Origin: Rubrivivax sp.
GTDB taxonomy: Bacteria; Pseudomonadota; Gammaproteobacteria; Burkholderiales; Burkholderiaceae_C
Direction: 5' to 3'
NCBI GenBank assembly: GCA_026125665.1
Contig: JAHCKS010000049.1
Span: 1-36,134, forward strand
DNA length: 36,134 nucleotides
Shown: piece after piece, positions 1 through 8,229 of the stretch
Layout: each line of letters starts with the position of its first letter
Position numbering within the stretch: position 1 is the stretch's first letter
The notes under the pieces: model-generated
Told to the model about the DNA's origin: nothing
Databases searched by the model: none
Seen by the model: only the letters and a program-made list of their open reading frames with translations
Made by a program: the position numbers and the translations under genes

Positions 1-25
1 CTCCGCATGCGCTGCGCGCGGCGAC

Positions 26-84
26 GGCCGGGCAGGCCAGGCTGCGCTCCGCACGATACCGGTGCTCGCCTGGCCTGCCCGGCC
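26..84. repeat. 16-bp perfect inverted repeat (possible terminator or stem-loop)
   Basis: Bases 26-41 (GGCCGGGCAGGCCAGG) are exactly complementary to bases 69-84, with a 27-nt loop. The stem is very GC-rich and lacks a T-run. It lies more than 200 bp before the first gene. It could be the terminator of a gene to the left of the window or a structured leader. I saw no coding sequence in 1-296. Confidence 0.5.
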
Positions 85-97
85 ACCGCCGTGGCAC

Positions 98-112
98 CGG
101 AGTTGCACTCCG
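98..112. promoter_or_regulatory. Small palindrome upstream of the ABC operon
   Basis: CGGAGT (98-103) and ACTCCG (107-112) form a perfect 6-bp inverted repeat with a TGC spacer, about 185 bp before the first gene of the importer operon. It could be an operator or a small hairpin; only the symmetry supports it. I looked for a TPP riboswitch between here and the start codon and did not see its conserved core. Confidence 0.2.
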
Positions 113-296
113 CGAGCCCGAGTTCCCAGGCCCTGCGTCTCGGCGCGCGCCGACCGTTGTGCGCCGGGGTTCCGTAAGGCAAGGTGGCGCGACACCGACC
201 CACCCGCACGGACGCATCAAGCCCGGGCGCAAGCCTGCCTTTCGTCCGCTCCCGTACAGTGGCCGCAAGCCCGCCGCCATCACCAGAGGATCCCCG

Positions 297-1532
297 ATGC
301 TGCTTCGCCGAACCTGCCTGCGCTGGACCGCTGCCAGCGCAGGCGCCCTGCTGATCGCCGCCGCGTCGATCACCAGGCCCGCCGCGGCGCAGGCGACGCC
401 CGCGTGGAGCGACGTGCTCGCCCGCGCCCGCGGCCAGACCGTCTACTTCAACGCCTGGGCCGGCGACGAGAAGATGAACGACTTCATCGCCTGGGCGGGC
501 GCCGAGGTGAAGAAGCGCCACGGCGTCGAGGTCGTGCACGTGCGGCTGAAGGACACGGCCGAGGCCGTGGCGCGCGTGGTGGCCGAGAAGACCGCCGGGC
601 GCCACGAGGGCGGCAGCGTCGACCTCGTCTGGATCAACGGCCCGAACTTCCTGGCGATGAAGCAGCAGGGGCTGCTCTTCGGCCCGGTGACGCAGGCGCT
701 GCCGAACTTCCGCTACGTCGACACCACCACGAAGCGCAGCAACGTCATCGACTTCACGACCCCGGTGGACGGCTACGCGGTGCCGTGGCGCATGGCGCAG
801 ATTGTCTTCGTCTACGACGGCGCGCGGCTGAAGGGCGCGCCGCCGCGCAGCGCGCCGGCGCTGCTGGCGTGGGCCGAGCGGCACCCCGGGCGGCTGACGC
901 ACCCCAACGTCTCCAACTTCCTCGGCTCGACCTTCCTGAAGCAGGCACTGCTCGATCTCGTCGACGATGCCTCGGTGCTGCAGCGGCCGGCCACCGACGA
1001 GAACTTCGCGCAAGTGACGGCGCCGCTGTGGGCCTGGTACGACAAGCTGCGGCCGCACCTTTGGCGCGGCGGCCGGCAGTTCCCGGAGAACGGCTCGGTG
1101 CAGCGGCAGCTGCTCAACGACGGCGAGATCGACATCACGATCTCCTTCAACCCGGCCGAGGCAGCGGTGTCGTCGCGCGCCGGGCTGCTGCCGGCGAGCG
1201 TGCGCACCTTCACCTTCGCCAGGGGCACGATCGGCAACACGAGCTTCGTCGCCATCCCCTACAACGCGCGCGCCCGCGAAGGCGCGATGGTGCTCGCCGA
1301 CTTCCTGCTCGAGCCCGCGGTGCAGGCGCGCATGCAGGACATCGCACACGTCGGCGCGCTGAACGTGCTCGACGCGGGCAAGCTCTCGCCGGCGCAGCGC
1401 GCGCTCTTCGAGGCGCTCACCGACAGCCCGGCGCTGCCCACCGCCGCCGAGCTCGGCCGGCCGCAGCTCGAGCCGCACGCCTCGTGGATGACGCGCATCA
1501 CCGCGGAATGGCAGCGGCGAACCAGCCGGTAG
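297..1532 (+). CDS. ynjB: YnjB-type ABC transporter substrate-binding protein
   Basis: This 411-residue protein should be the periplasmic solute-binding component of an ABC importer. The chosen ATG at 297 is preceded by AGAGGA and opens directly into a signal peptide: arginines, a hydrophobic stretch of about 15 residues, then AAAQA near residue 28. The mature N-terminus (VYFNAWAG), the block KDTAEAVARVVAEK and the block GGSVDLVWINGPNF match my recollection of Escherichia coli YnjB. An in-frame upstream start at 159 would place a hydrophilic stretch before the signal peptide and is unlikely. The gene overlaps the permease gene by 25 nt, which suggests translational coupling. The substrate of the YnjBCD family is not firmly known; the downstream kinase and convergent nucleoside hydrolase hint at a nucleoside-like or vitamin-like ligand, but that is inference. 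Confidence 0.88.
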   Translation: MLLRRTCLRWTAASAGALLIAAASITRPAAAQATPAWSDVLARARGQTVYFNAWAGDEKMNDFIAWAGAEVKKRHGVEVVHVRLKDTAEAVARVVAEKTAGRHEGGSVDLVWINGPNFLAMKQQGLLFGPVTQALPNFRYVDTTTKRSNVIDFTTPVDGYAVPWRMAQIVFVYDGARLKGAPPRSAPALLAWAERHPGRLTHPNVSNFLGSTFLKQALLDLVDDASVLQRPATDENFAQVTAPLWAWYDKLRPHLWRGGRQFPENGSVQRQLLNDGEIDITISFNPAEAAVSSRAGLLPASVRTFTFARGTIGNTSFVAIPYNARAREGAMVLADFLLEPAVQARMQDIAHVGALNVLDAGKLSPAQRALFEALTDSPALPTAAELGRPQLEPHASWMTRITAEWQRRTSR

Positions 1533-3313
1533 GCGGCCTGGCGTCGCCGTCCGCGTCGCCCGGGCCGCACGCCCTGGCCGCGGCGCGGGCCGGCGGTGGC
1601 GCGCGTGCCGCGCCGCGCCGCATCGGCAGCGCGCTGCTGCGTGCCGCGCCGGCACTCACGCTCGCCGCCTTCGGCCTGCCGATCGTCGCGGGGCTGGCCG
1701 GCACGGCGCTGCCGGCCTTCGGCTGGCTGCCGTCGATCGGCGGCCACGAGGCGAGCCTCGCGCCGTGGCAGCGCCTGTTCGCGCAGCCGGGCTTCGCGAC
1801 GAGCCTCGCGACCACGCTCTTCACCGGCTGGGTGGCGACGCTGCTGTCGGTGGCGGTGGCGCTCGGCTGGGTGACGCTGGTGCACCACCGGCCGTGGGCG
1901 CGGCGGCTCGGGCGCGCGCTGGCGCCGCTGCTGGCCACGCCGCACTCGGCGCTGGCGATCGGCTTCGCCTTCCTCATCGCCCCTTCGGGCTGGCTCGTGC
2001 GCTGGGTGTCGCCCGGCCTCACCGGCTTCGAGCTGCCGCCGGACGTGAGCACGGTCGGGCATCCGAGTGGCTGGCCGCTGGTGGCCTGCCTGCTGCTGAA
2101 GGAGGTGCCGTACCTGATGCTGATGGCGCTCGCCGCGCTGAACCAGGTGAACGCCGCGGCGCAGATCGGTGCCGCGCGCTCGCTCGGCTACGCGCCCGGC
2201 ACCGCGGCGCTGAAGGTCGTGCTGCCGCAGCTGTACGCGCAGCTGCGGCTGCCGATCTACGCCGTGCTGGCGTTTTCGCTCACCGTGGTGGACGTGGCGC
2301 TGGTGCTCGGGCCCGGGCATCCGCCCACGCTCGCGGTGCTGGCCGTGCGCTGGTTCTTCGACCCCGACGTGAGCCTGTACTTCCCGGCCGCGGCCGCGGC
2401 GCTGCTGCTGCTGGCGCTGGTGCTGGCGAGCGTCGCGCTGTGGCACGGCGGCGAGCGTGTCGTGGCGCGCGTCGGCCGTGCGTGGCTGGCGCGCGGCGGC
2501 CGGCGCGGCGTGGCGACGACGATGTTCGCCGCCGCCGGCCAGCTCGTCGCCCCGCTGATGGCGCTGGCGGCGCTGGCGCTGGCCGGCATGGCGCTGTGGT
2601 CCATCGCCGCGCAGTGGCGCTACCCGCACGCGTGGCCCGCGGCGTGGAGCCTCGCGGCCTGGCAGCGGCAGCTGCCCTCGCTCGAAGGGCCGCTCGTCGC
2701 GACGCTGACGATCGGCGCCGCGGCGACGCTGATCGCCCTCGTGCTGGCCGTCGCCTGCCTGGAGAACGAGGCGGCGCGGCGCATGCGCGCCGAGCAGGCG
2801 CGTTCGCACCACTGGCTGCTCTACGTGCCGCTCGTCGTGCCGCAGGTGGCCTTTCTCTTCGGCGCGCAGGTGCTGCTCGTGCGCACCGGGCTCGACGCGA
2901 CCTGGGGCGCCGTCGTCTGGGCGCACCTGGTCTTCGTGCTGCCGTACCTCTTCCTCTCGCTGGCCGACCCCTGGCGCGCCTACGACGAGCGCTACACGCG
3001 CAGCGCGCTGGCGCTCGGGGCTTCGCGCTGGCGCACGTTCTGGCGCATCAAGCTGCCGATCCTGCTGCCGCCGGTGGCCGTGGCGGCGGCAGTGGCCTTC
3101 GCGGTGAGCGTCGGGCTGTACCTGCCGACGCTGTTTGCCGGCAGCGGGCGCATCGCCACGCTCACCACCGAGGCCGTCACGCTCTCGGCTGGCGCCGACC
3201 GGCGCGTCATCGGCGTGTGGGCGCTGCTGCAGGCGCTGCTGCCGATGCTGGCTTACGCGCTGGCGCTGGCCGCGCCGCGCCTGGTGCGGCCACGCGGCGG
3301 GCCGAGGGCCTGA
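1508..3313 (+). CDS. ynjC: YnjC-type ABC transporter permease (fused double permease)
   Basis: This 601-residue inner-membrane protein carries two permease halves in one chain, as in YnjC. Each half has several hydrophobic helices and an EAA-like loop that contacts the ATPase: ARSLGYAPGTAALKVVLPQL near residue 225 and ALALGASRWRTFWRIKLPIL near residue 500. The ATG at 1508 lies inside the end of the binding-protein gene (25-nt overlap). The open frame extends much further upstream, but that part is antisense to the logic of the binding protein and has no membrane character. The N-terminal 35 or so residues are Ala/Gly/Pro-rich before the first helix, so a slightly later start is possible. It works with the binding protein and the ATPase encoded on either side. 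Confidence 0.87.
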   Translation: MAAANQPVGGLASPSASPGPHALAAARAGGGARAAPRRIGSALLRAAPALTLAAFGLPIVAGLAGTALPAFGWLPSIGGHEASLAPWQRLFAQPGFATSLATTLFTGWVATLLSVAVALGWVTLVHHRPWARRLGRALAPLLATPHSALAIGFAFLIAPSGWLVRWVSPGLTGFELPPDVSTVGHPSGWPLVACLLLKEVPYLMLMALAALNQVNAAAQIGAARSLGYAPGTAALKVVLPQLYAQLRLPIYAVLAFSLTVVDVALVLGPGHPPTLAVLAVRWFFDPDVSLYFPAAAAALLLLALVLASVALWHGGERVVARVGRAWLARGGRRGVATTMFAAAGQLVAPLMALAALALAGMALWSIAAQWRYPHAWPAAWSLAAWQRQLPSLEGPLVATLTIGAAATLIALVLAVACLENEAARRMRAEQARSHHWLLYVPLVVPQVAFLFGAQVLLVRTGLDATWGAVVWAHLVFVLPYLFLSLADPWRAYDERYTRSALALGASRWRTFWRIKLPILLPPVAVAAAVAFAVSVGLYLPTLFAGSGRIATLTTEAVTLSAGADRRVIGVWALLQALLPMLAYALALAAPRLVRPRGGPRA

Positions 3314-3315
3314 CG

Positions 3316-4029
3316 GTGGCCCTGGCCGCGGCGACACCCCGGCCGGACGCGGCGCACGCCCCGGCACCGCCTGCGCCGCTGCGCCTGGTGCAGGTGCACC
3401 TGGCGGTGGACGGGCACGTGCTCATCGACGGCCTCGATGCGCAGGTCGAGCCCGGCACCTGCCTCGTCGTGATGGGCGCCAGCGGCAGCGGCAAGTCGAG
3501 CCTGCTGGCGTGGATGGCGGGCACGCTCGACGCCGCCTTCACGGCGCGCGGCGGCCTGCTGGCCGGCGACGAGGACCTGACGATGCTGCCGCCCGAGCGC
3601 CGGCGGCTCGGGCTGCTGTTCCAGGACGATCTGCTGTTCCCGCACCTCACCGTGGGCGGCAACCTGGCGTTCGCCATGCCGCCCGAGGTGCGCCCGCGCG
3701 CCGAGCGTGCGCGTCGCATCGCCGCCGCGCTGGCCGAGGCCGAGCTGGAGGGCTTCGCGGCGCGCGACCCGGCCACGCTCTCCGGCGGCCAGCGTGCGCG
3801 CGTGGCGCTGCTGCGCACGCTGCTGGCCGAGCCGCGCGCGCTGCTGCTCGACGAGCCGTTCGGCAAGCTCGACACCGGCCTGCGCGACGCCTTCCGCCGC
3901 TTCGTCTTCGAGCACGCGCGCGAACGCGCGTTGCCGATGGTGCTGGTGACACACGACGGCGCCGATGCCGACGCGGCGCTGGCCGCCTGCGGCGGGCAGC
4001 TCGTGCAGCTGGGACGCGAACGCGGATGA
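3316..4029 (+). CDS. ynjD: YnjD-type ABC transporter ATP-binding protein
   Basis: This 237-residue ABC ATPase should energise the importer. Visible motifs are Walker A GASGSGKS (54-61), Q-loop LFQDD near 103, signature LSGGQ (155-159), Walker B ALLLDEP (175-181) and the switch histidine in VTHD near 213. The start is taken as GTG at 3316, two bases after the permease stop, because no ATG lies between there and the nucleotide-binding fold. The first 20 residues are Ala/Pro-rich and weakly supported. The length is close to that of E. coli YnjD, about 217 residues. It ends in an ATGA overlap with the kinase gene. Confidence 0.88.
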   Translation: MALAAATPRPDAAHAPAPPAPLRLVQVHLAVDGHVLIDGLDAQVEPGTCLVVMGASGSGKSSLLAWMAGTLDAAFTARGGLLAGDEDLTMLPPERRRLGLLFQDDLLFPHLTVGGNLAFAMPPEVRPRAERARRIAAALAEAELEGFAARDPATLSGGQRARVALLRTLLAEPRALLLDEPFGKLDTGLRDAFRRFVFEHARERALPMVLVTHDGADADAALAACGGQLVQLGRERG

Positions 4030-5153
4030 CGGCCGGGCGCGGCGCGGCGGCGGGGCCGGGCGATGCGCTGCTCGACGCGCTGCGCGCCGCGCTGCCGCAG
4101 GCACGGTGGCGCGCCGGAGCGAGTGCGCCGCGCGCGAGTGAAGGGCTGCGGCTCGAGCGCCTGCCCGACAAGGGCCTCGCGCACGACCACGTGCGGCTGG
4201 TCGGCCGCGGCCTGCTGGCCCGCGTGCCGAAACAAAGCCAGATGGGCCTGCCGGCCGAAGCCAACCTCGCCTACCAGGCGGCGTGTTTCGAGCGCGCCGC
4301 GGCGAGCGGCCACGCACCCCGGCTCGCCGGCTGCATCGACCCCGTGCCCGGCACGCCGCTGGCGCGCGGCGCGCTCCTCGTCGAGGAGATCGACGGCGCG
4401 CCGGCCGCGCTGCCGCAGGCGCTGCCGGCCATCGTCGAAGCGCTCGTGGCAATCCACCGGCTGCCGCTTCCCGAGGTCGCGCAGCGTGCGCCGCTGCTCG
4501 ACGAAGCGGATGCCCTGGCAGCCCTGGCGCGCGAGATCGACGCGCAAGGCGCGCACCTGCCGAGCGCCGGGATCCCTGCCGCGTCGCTGGCCGGGATCGA
4601 GCGCGTGCGCGCACGCTGGCGGGCCCTCGTCGCGCTGCCGGCACGGCCACCCAAACGCCTCATCACCTTCGACGCGCATCCGGGCAACTTCCTCGTGCGC
4701 GCCGACGGTCGCGCCGTCATCGTCGACCTCGAGAAGGCGCGCTACAGCCACCCGCCGCTCGACCTGGCACACGCCACGCTCTACACCTCCACCACCTGGG
4801 ACGTGCAAAGCCGCGCCGAGCTGAGCGTGGACGAGGTGGCGCGGGCGTGCGAGCGATGGTTGCAGGGCATGCGTGCATCGGGCGCCGCGACCGACTGGCG
4901 CCCGTGGCTCGTGCCGCTGCGCGAGGCGATGTGGCTGTGGGCGGTGACCTGGTGCGCGAAGTGGCGCGTGCTGTCGGCGGCGCCACGCCGTGCCGGCGGC
5001 GACGGCGAGGACTGGTCGGCCGAAGGCAGCGACGCGGCGCTCGTCGCGCACGTGCGCTCGCGTGTCGACGACTACCTGTCGCCGCGGGGCGTGGCGCGCG
5101 TCGTCGAGGAGTGCGAGGCGCTGCGCCGGCGCTTCGGCGCGGCGGACGCCTGA
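4026..5153 (+). CDS. Aminoglycoside phosphotransferase (APH) family kinase-like protein
   Basis: This 375-residue soluble protein has the APH/choline-kinase fold signature. A Brenner-like catalytic loop FDAHPGN (215-221) supplies the catalytic Asp216 and metal-binding Asn221, and VIVDLEKA (231-238) supplies the DFG-equivalent Asp234. A lysine in RVPKQ near 69 may be the ATP-binding lysine. The ATG overlaps the ATPase stop by 4 nt, so it is very probably the last gene of the importer operon and may phosphorylate the imported molecule. Thiamine kinase, methylthioribose kinase and choline kinase belong to the same superfamily. Real antibiotic-resistance activity is not suggested by the context. 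The substrate cannot be named from sequence alone. Confidence 0.78.
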   Translation: MTAGRGAAAGPGDALLDALRAALPQARWRAGASAPRASEGLRLERLPDKGLAHDHVRLVGRGLLARVPKQSQMGLPAEANLAYQAACFERAAASGHAPRLAGCIDPVPGTPLARGALLVEEIDGAPAALPQALPAIVEALVAIHRLPLPEVAQRAPLLDEADALAALAREIDAQGAHLPSAGIPAASLAGIERVRARWRALVALPARPPKRLITFDAHPGNFLVRADGRAVIVDLEKARYSHPPLDLAHATLYTSTTWDVQSRAELSVDEVARACERWLQGMRASGAATDWRPWLVPLREAMWLWAVTWCAKWRVLSAAPRRAGGDGEDWSAEGSDAALVAHVRSRVDDYLSPRGVARVVEECEALRRRFGAADA

Positions 5154-5162
5154 CGCGCTTCC

Positions 5163-6326
5163 TCAGCCCGGCGCGAGCGGCGGCAGCGCGGCGAGGCGCT
5201 CGAACAGGTCGCCGAAGATCGCGTCGCGGTGCACCGCGTGCACCTCGCGCATCACGTGCCGGCCCGGCCCGCCGGGCCGCCAGCGCAGGTCGTCGCCGAG
5301 GTGCGGCGTGCGCACGAGCGTGCCCGGCAGCCAGCCGGGCTCCAGCATCCAGGCGATGCACACGAGGTCCCAGATGACCCAGCTGTAGGCCGCCTGCGCG
5401 TGCAGCCCGTCGATGCCCGCCAGCGGCCACAGCGGGTTGTGCGTGTACAGCTCGTGCAGGTAGGCACCGATGGCGCCGCGCCCGCGCACGAAGGCCTCCA
5501 TCTCGGGCAGCGAGAGCCGCAGCTGCGCGCCGACGTGGTAGCCGGGGATGTAGACGAGCGGCACGCCGCTGTCGAGCACCAGCCGCGTGGCGGCCACGTC
5601 CTGCTCGAGGTTGAAGGCGCGGTTGACGTGCGGCGCGTGCGACGGGTAACCCGCCGTCCAGACGACGACGAGTCGGCGCACGAGCTCCGGCTCGAGCAGC
5701 AGCGCGTTGGCGATGTTGGTGAGGCAGCCGAGCGCGAGCACGTACAGCGGCTCGTCGTTGCCGGCCACGGCCTCGGCGAGCTCGATGAGCCGCGTCGTCG
5801 CCGGGCTCGCCTCGGTCGCGATGGATGTGTCCGGCGCATCGCGCGCCGCGAGCGCCGTGAGATAACGTGTCGAGCCGGCAAAGGCGCGTCCGTCCGCCGC
5901 CGCGCCCGGCTGGCCGAGCAGCGCGTGCACGCGCTCGATCTCGGCCAGGCTGCGCCGCATGCCTTCGGCCGGCGTGCAGAACGAAGGCAGCTCGAGCGTC
6001 GCCGGGTCCCAGCCGCGCGCTTCCCAGAAGGCCAGGCGCCCGGCGTGCAGCGCCAGCAGCTCGTGGTCCTCGGCGCCGGCGTTCGCCGGGTCGTCGCGCG
6101 CCACGCGCGCGCGCAGCACTTCGGCACGCCGGTGCGCGAACGAGAACGGCGCAGCACAGGTGGCGAGCAGCCGCAGCCGGTCGGGCGCCAGCAGCGCCCA
6201 CGCGAGCGCGAACTGGTCGTCGATCTCGTTGGCCGCGTCGGTGTCGATGACGACCGCGGCGCCCGGTCGCGGCGGCGCGAGGCGCGCGTGCCGCGTCGTC
6301 TCGTCGAGGGTGGGGAAGGGCGTCAA
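5163..6326 (-). CDS. Inosine-uridine preferring nucleoside hydrolase family protein
   Basis: The protein carries the Ca2+-binding N-terminal motif of nucleoside N-ribohydrolases, here DTDAANEIDDQFA, with Asp28, Asp30, Asp36 and Asp37. Most family members have DTDPGxDDA, so this belongs to the variant with two extra residues between the Asp pairs. Downstream blocks fit the fold (VLALGCLTNIANAL, then HVNRAFNLEQDVAATRLVL). The start is uncertain: no ATG lies close to the motif, and I chose TTG at 6326, giving about 387 residues; the open frame continues upstream into non-family sequence. The family cleaves the N-glycosidic bond of nucleosides to ribose and base. It converges on the ABC/kinase operon with only 9 bp between stops, so a shared pathway is possible but not shown. 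Confidence 0.8.
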   Translation of the reverse strand: MTPFPTLDETTRHARLAPPRPGAAVVIDTDAANEIDDQFALAWALLAPDRLRLLATCAAPFSFAHRRAEVLRARVARDDPANAGAEDHELLALHAGRLAFWEARGWDPATLELPSFCTPAEGMRRSLAEIERVHALLGQPGAAADGRAFAGSTRYLTALAARDAPDTSIATEASPATTRLIELAEAVAGNDEPLYVLALGCLTNIANALLLEPELVRRLVVVWTAGYPSHAPHVNRAFNLEQDVAATRLVLDSGVPLVYIPGYHVGAQLRLSLPEMEAFVRGRGAIGAYLHELYTHNPLWPLAGIDGLHAQAAYSWVIWDLVCIAWMLEPGWLPGTLVRTPHLGDDLRWRPGGPGRHVMREVHAVHRDAIFGDLFERLAALPPLAPG

Positions 6327-6420
6327 GGCGGCGGCGATCGTAGCGGCCGGCGGGCCCGCCACTGCGGCTTCGCGCGCAGGCCGCTCCCGGCACGCTGCGT
6401 CGGGTCCGCCTGCCGTGTGT

Positions 6421-8229
6421 TCAGGGCCCGCGGTGGCCAGGTGTCGGGAGCGCCACAGGGCGGCGGACGGCCCCGACGATGGCGCTTGCCAGCCCGGCGC
6501 CATCGAGCGGCTTGTGCAGCACGCCGATGCCCCGGCCTTCCAGTTCGCCCAGGCGGTGCGGCGCCGTGTCGCCGGTGACGATGAGGGCCGCCAGCCCGGG
6601 GCGCGAGCGGCGCAGGCGGTCGATGACGTCGACCCCGGTTTCGTCGCGCAGCCGGAAGTCGACCACCAGCGCGTCGACGGGCAGCCCGTCGGCCAGCGCT
6701 TGCGCGGCCTCGCTGCCGCTCGCCACGCCGCGAGCCGTCCAGCCCAGCTGGCGCAGGTAGGTGCAAAGCGAGTCCAGCACGGCCGCTTCGTCGTCGACGA
6801 CGAGCACGCAGAGCGGGCCTCCGTCCTCGGCGGCCTCGCCGGCCGATCCGTCCGGGTGGGCCGGTGCGGATGGTGCCGCGGCCGGCATCCGAAGCTCGAA
6901 GCTCGCGCCGCCGGTCGGACCGGCGGCCAGCCGCAGCTCGACGCCGATCAGCGCCGCAGTGCGCCGCACGATGGCCAGACCCAGGCCGAGCCCCTGCGCG
7001 CGGTCGCGCGACGGGTTGCCGACCTGGTAGAACTCCTCGAACACCCGCTCGCGTTCGGCGGCCGCGATGCCGGGCCCGGTGTCCGAGACGCTGACGAGCA
7101 CGCGCCCCGGTGCCTCTTCGTGCGCCGCCAGCGTGACCCCGCCCTCGCGCGTGAACTTGAGGGCGTTGTCGACCAGGTTGGCGAGGATGCGCATCAGCTG
7201 GTCGGCGTCGGTCATCACCCACGGCGCGGGGTGGGCCACTTCGACCTCCAGGAACAGGCCACGCTGCGCGGCGAGCGCCGCGAACTCGTCGCGCACGGCA
7301 CGCAGCCGGGTACCGACGTCGCAGGCGGCCAGCCGTGTCTTCACCGCTCCCGCATCGAGGCGCGAGATGTCGAGCAGGCCGTCCAGCAGGGCCCGGCTCT
7401 GGCGCAGCGCGCCGCCGATGCCCTGGCTCAGCTCCTTCAGCAGCGCGTCGTCGCTGCGGCCGGCGACGAGCTCGAGCGTCGTTGCGTTGATCGACAAGGC
7501 GTGCAGCGGCTGGCGCAGGTCATGGCTGGCGGCGGCGAAGAACCTCGTCTTGGCCTGGCTGGCGGCTTCGGCGCGGTCACGCTCGGCCGCCAGCGACGCG
7601 GCCAGCTTCTCGTTGTCGTCGAGCAGGCGGACCAGTTCTTCCCAGGACCGCCGTTGCTGGCGCACCCCGACGGCGCCGAACACGGCAAAACCCGCGTACA
7701 TCAGCGCCAGGCCCCAGCCCAGCACACCCCCGTGCCACGACCAGGCCACGGCCACCATCGCCGTCGGCGGCACCGCGCCGCCGATGTAGGCCCCGACGCT
7801 GCCCGAGGTCGCGACCAGCACGAAGCCGACCACGCCGCCCAGCAGCAGCGTGATCAGCATCTTGGCCGTGAGCCCGTCGGTGTCGACGAAGAACAGCGGC
7901 AGCAACAGGGCATGCAGCACCCCGCTGGCCCAGTAGGCGCGCGTCAGCTGCACGATGCCTGCGCGTGCATCCGGCCCCGGCCGGGCTCGCAGGCGGCCTG
8001 CGCTCCGGTGGATCCAGGCCTGCGCGCCGACCCATGCGGCGAACCAGGCGACCGCCCACCCTCCGGCGTCGAGCTGCCACGCCACCCAGGCCAGCAGCAC
8101 GCCGCTCGGCAGCAGCAGCCCCGTGCGCCGGGCCCACTGCAGCATGTGCGCCAGGCAGCGCGCGTCGGTGCGGCGTGCGATGCGCGCTTCGCGCTCGTGA
8201 TCGGGGGCGGATGCGGCCGCGTCAGGCAA
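6421..8229 (-). CDS. Hybrid sensor histidine kinase with C-terminal receiver
   Basis: This 602-residue membrane kinase has about six hydrophobic segments in residues 34-190, a short coiled coil near 195-225, and a HisKA domain with phospho-accepting His236 in ASHDLRQPLHAL. Its HATPase domain shows an N-box (NLVDNALKF, 351-359), G1 (DTGPGIA, 383-389) and G2 (GLGLGLAI). A receiver domain at about 473-590 has acidic pocket DDE (479-481) and phosphorylatable Asp524. The membrane part lacks a recognisable periplasmic domain, so the signal may be sensed within or at the membrane. Its start overlaps the end of the LuxR-type regulator gene by 8 nt, and the two form one operon. It can probably relay phosphate both to its own receiver and to that regulator. 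Confidence 0.9.
   Translation of the reverse strand: MPDAAASAPDHEREARIARRTDARCLAHMLQWARRTGLLLPSGVLLAWVAWQLDAGGWAVAWFAAWVGAQAWIHRSAGRLRARPGPDARAGIVQLTRAYWASGVLHALLLPLFFVDTDGLTAKMLITLLLGGVVGFVLVATSGSVGAYIGGAVPPTAMVAVAWSWHGGVLGWGLALMYAGFAVFGAVGVRQQRRSWEELVRLLDDNEKLAASLAAERDRAEAASQAKTRFFAAASHDLRQPLHALSINATTLELVAGRSDDALLKELSQGIGGALRQSRALLDGLLDISRLDAGAVKTRLAACDVGTRLRAVRDEFAALAAQRGLFLEVEVAHPAPWVMTDADQLMRILANLVDNALKFTREGGVTLAAHEEAPGRVLVSVSDTGPGIAAAERERVFEEFYQVGNPSRDRAQGLGLGLAIVRRTAALIGVELRLAAGPTGGASFELRMPAAAPSAPAHPDGSAGEAAEDGGPLCVLVVDDEAAVLDSLCTYLRQLGWTARGVASGSEAAQALADGLPVDALVVDFRLRDETGVDVIDRLRRSRPGLAALIVTGDTAPHRLGELEGRGIGVLHKPLDGAGLASAIVGAVRRPVALPTPGHRGP

Noticed and set aside
85-296. TPP or other riboswitch before the importer operon
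   Set aside because: The conserved TPP core (CTGAGA and the ACCTGATCTGG-like stretch) is absent and no other known riboswitch core was seen.
62-1507. Upstream extension of the permease reading frame through the whole binding-protein gene
   Set aside because: Arg/Ala/Pro-rich translation with no helices or motifs; the binding protein in the other frame has clear family blocks and a ribosome site.
1259-3367. Long minus-strand open frame (about 700 codons) opposite the permease
   Set aside because: Low-complexity Arg/Gln/His-rich translation caused by high GC; it is the shadow of the permease gene. The same applies to the long antisense frames opposite the MFS, TIR, DUF5666 and cytochrome genes.
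4026-5153. Aminoglycoside resistance gene
   Set aside because: Only the general kinase fold is seen; operon context with an importer points to a metabolic substrate.
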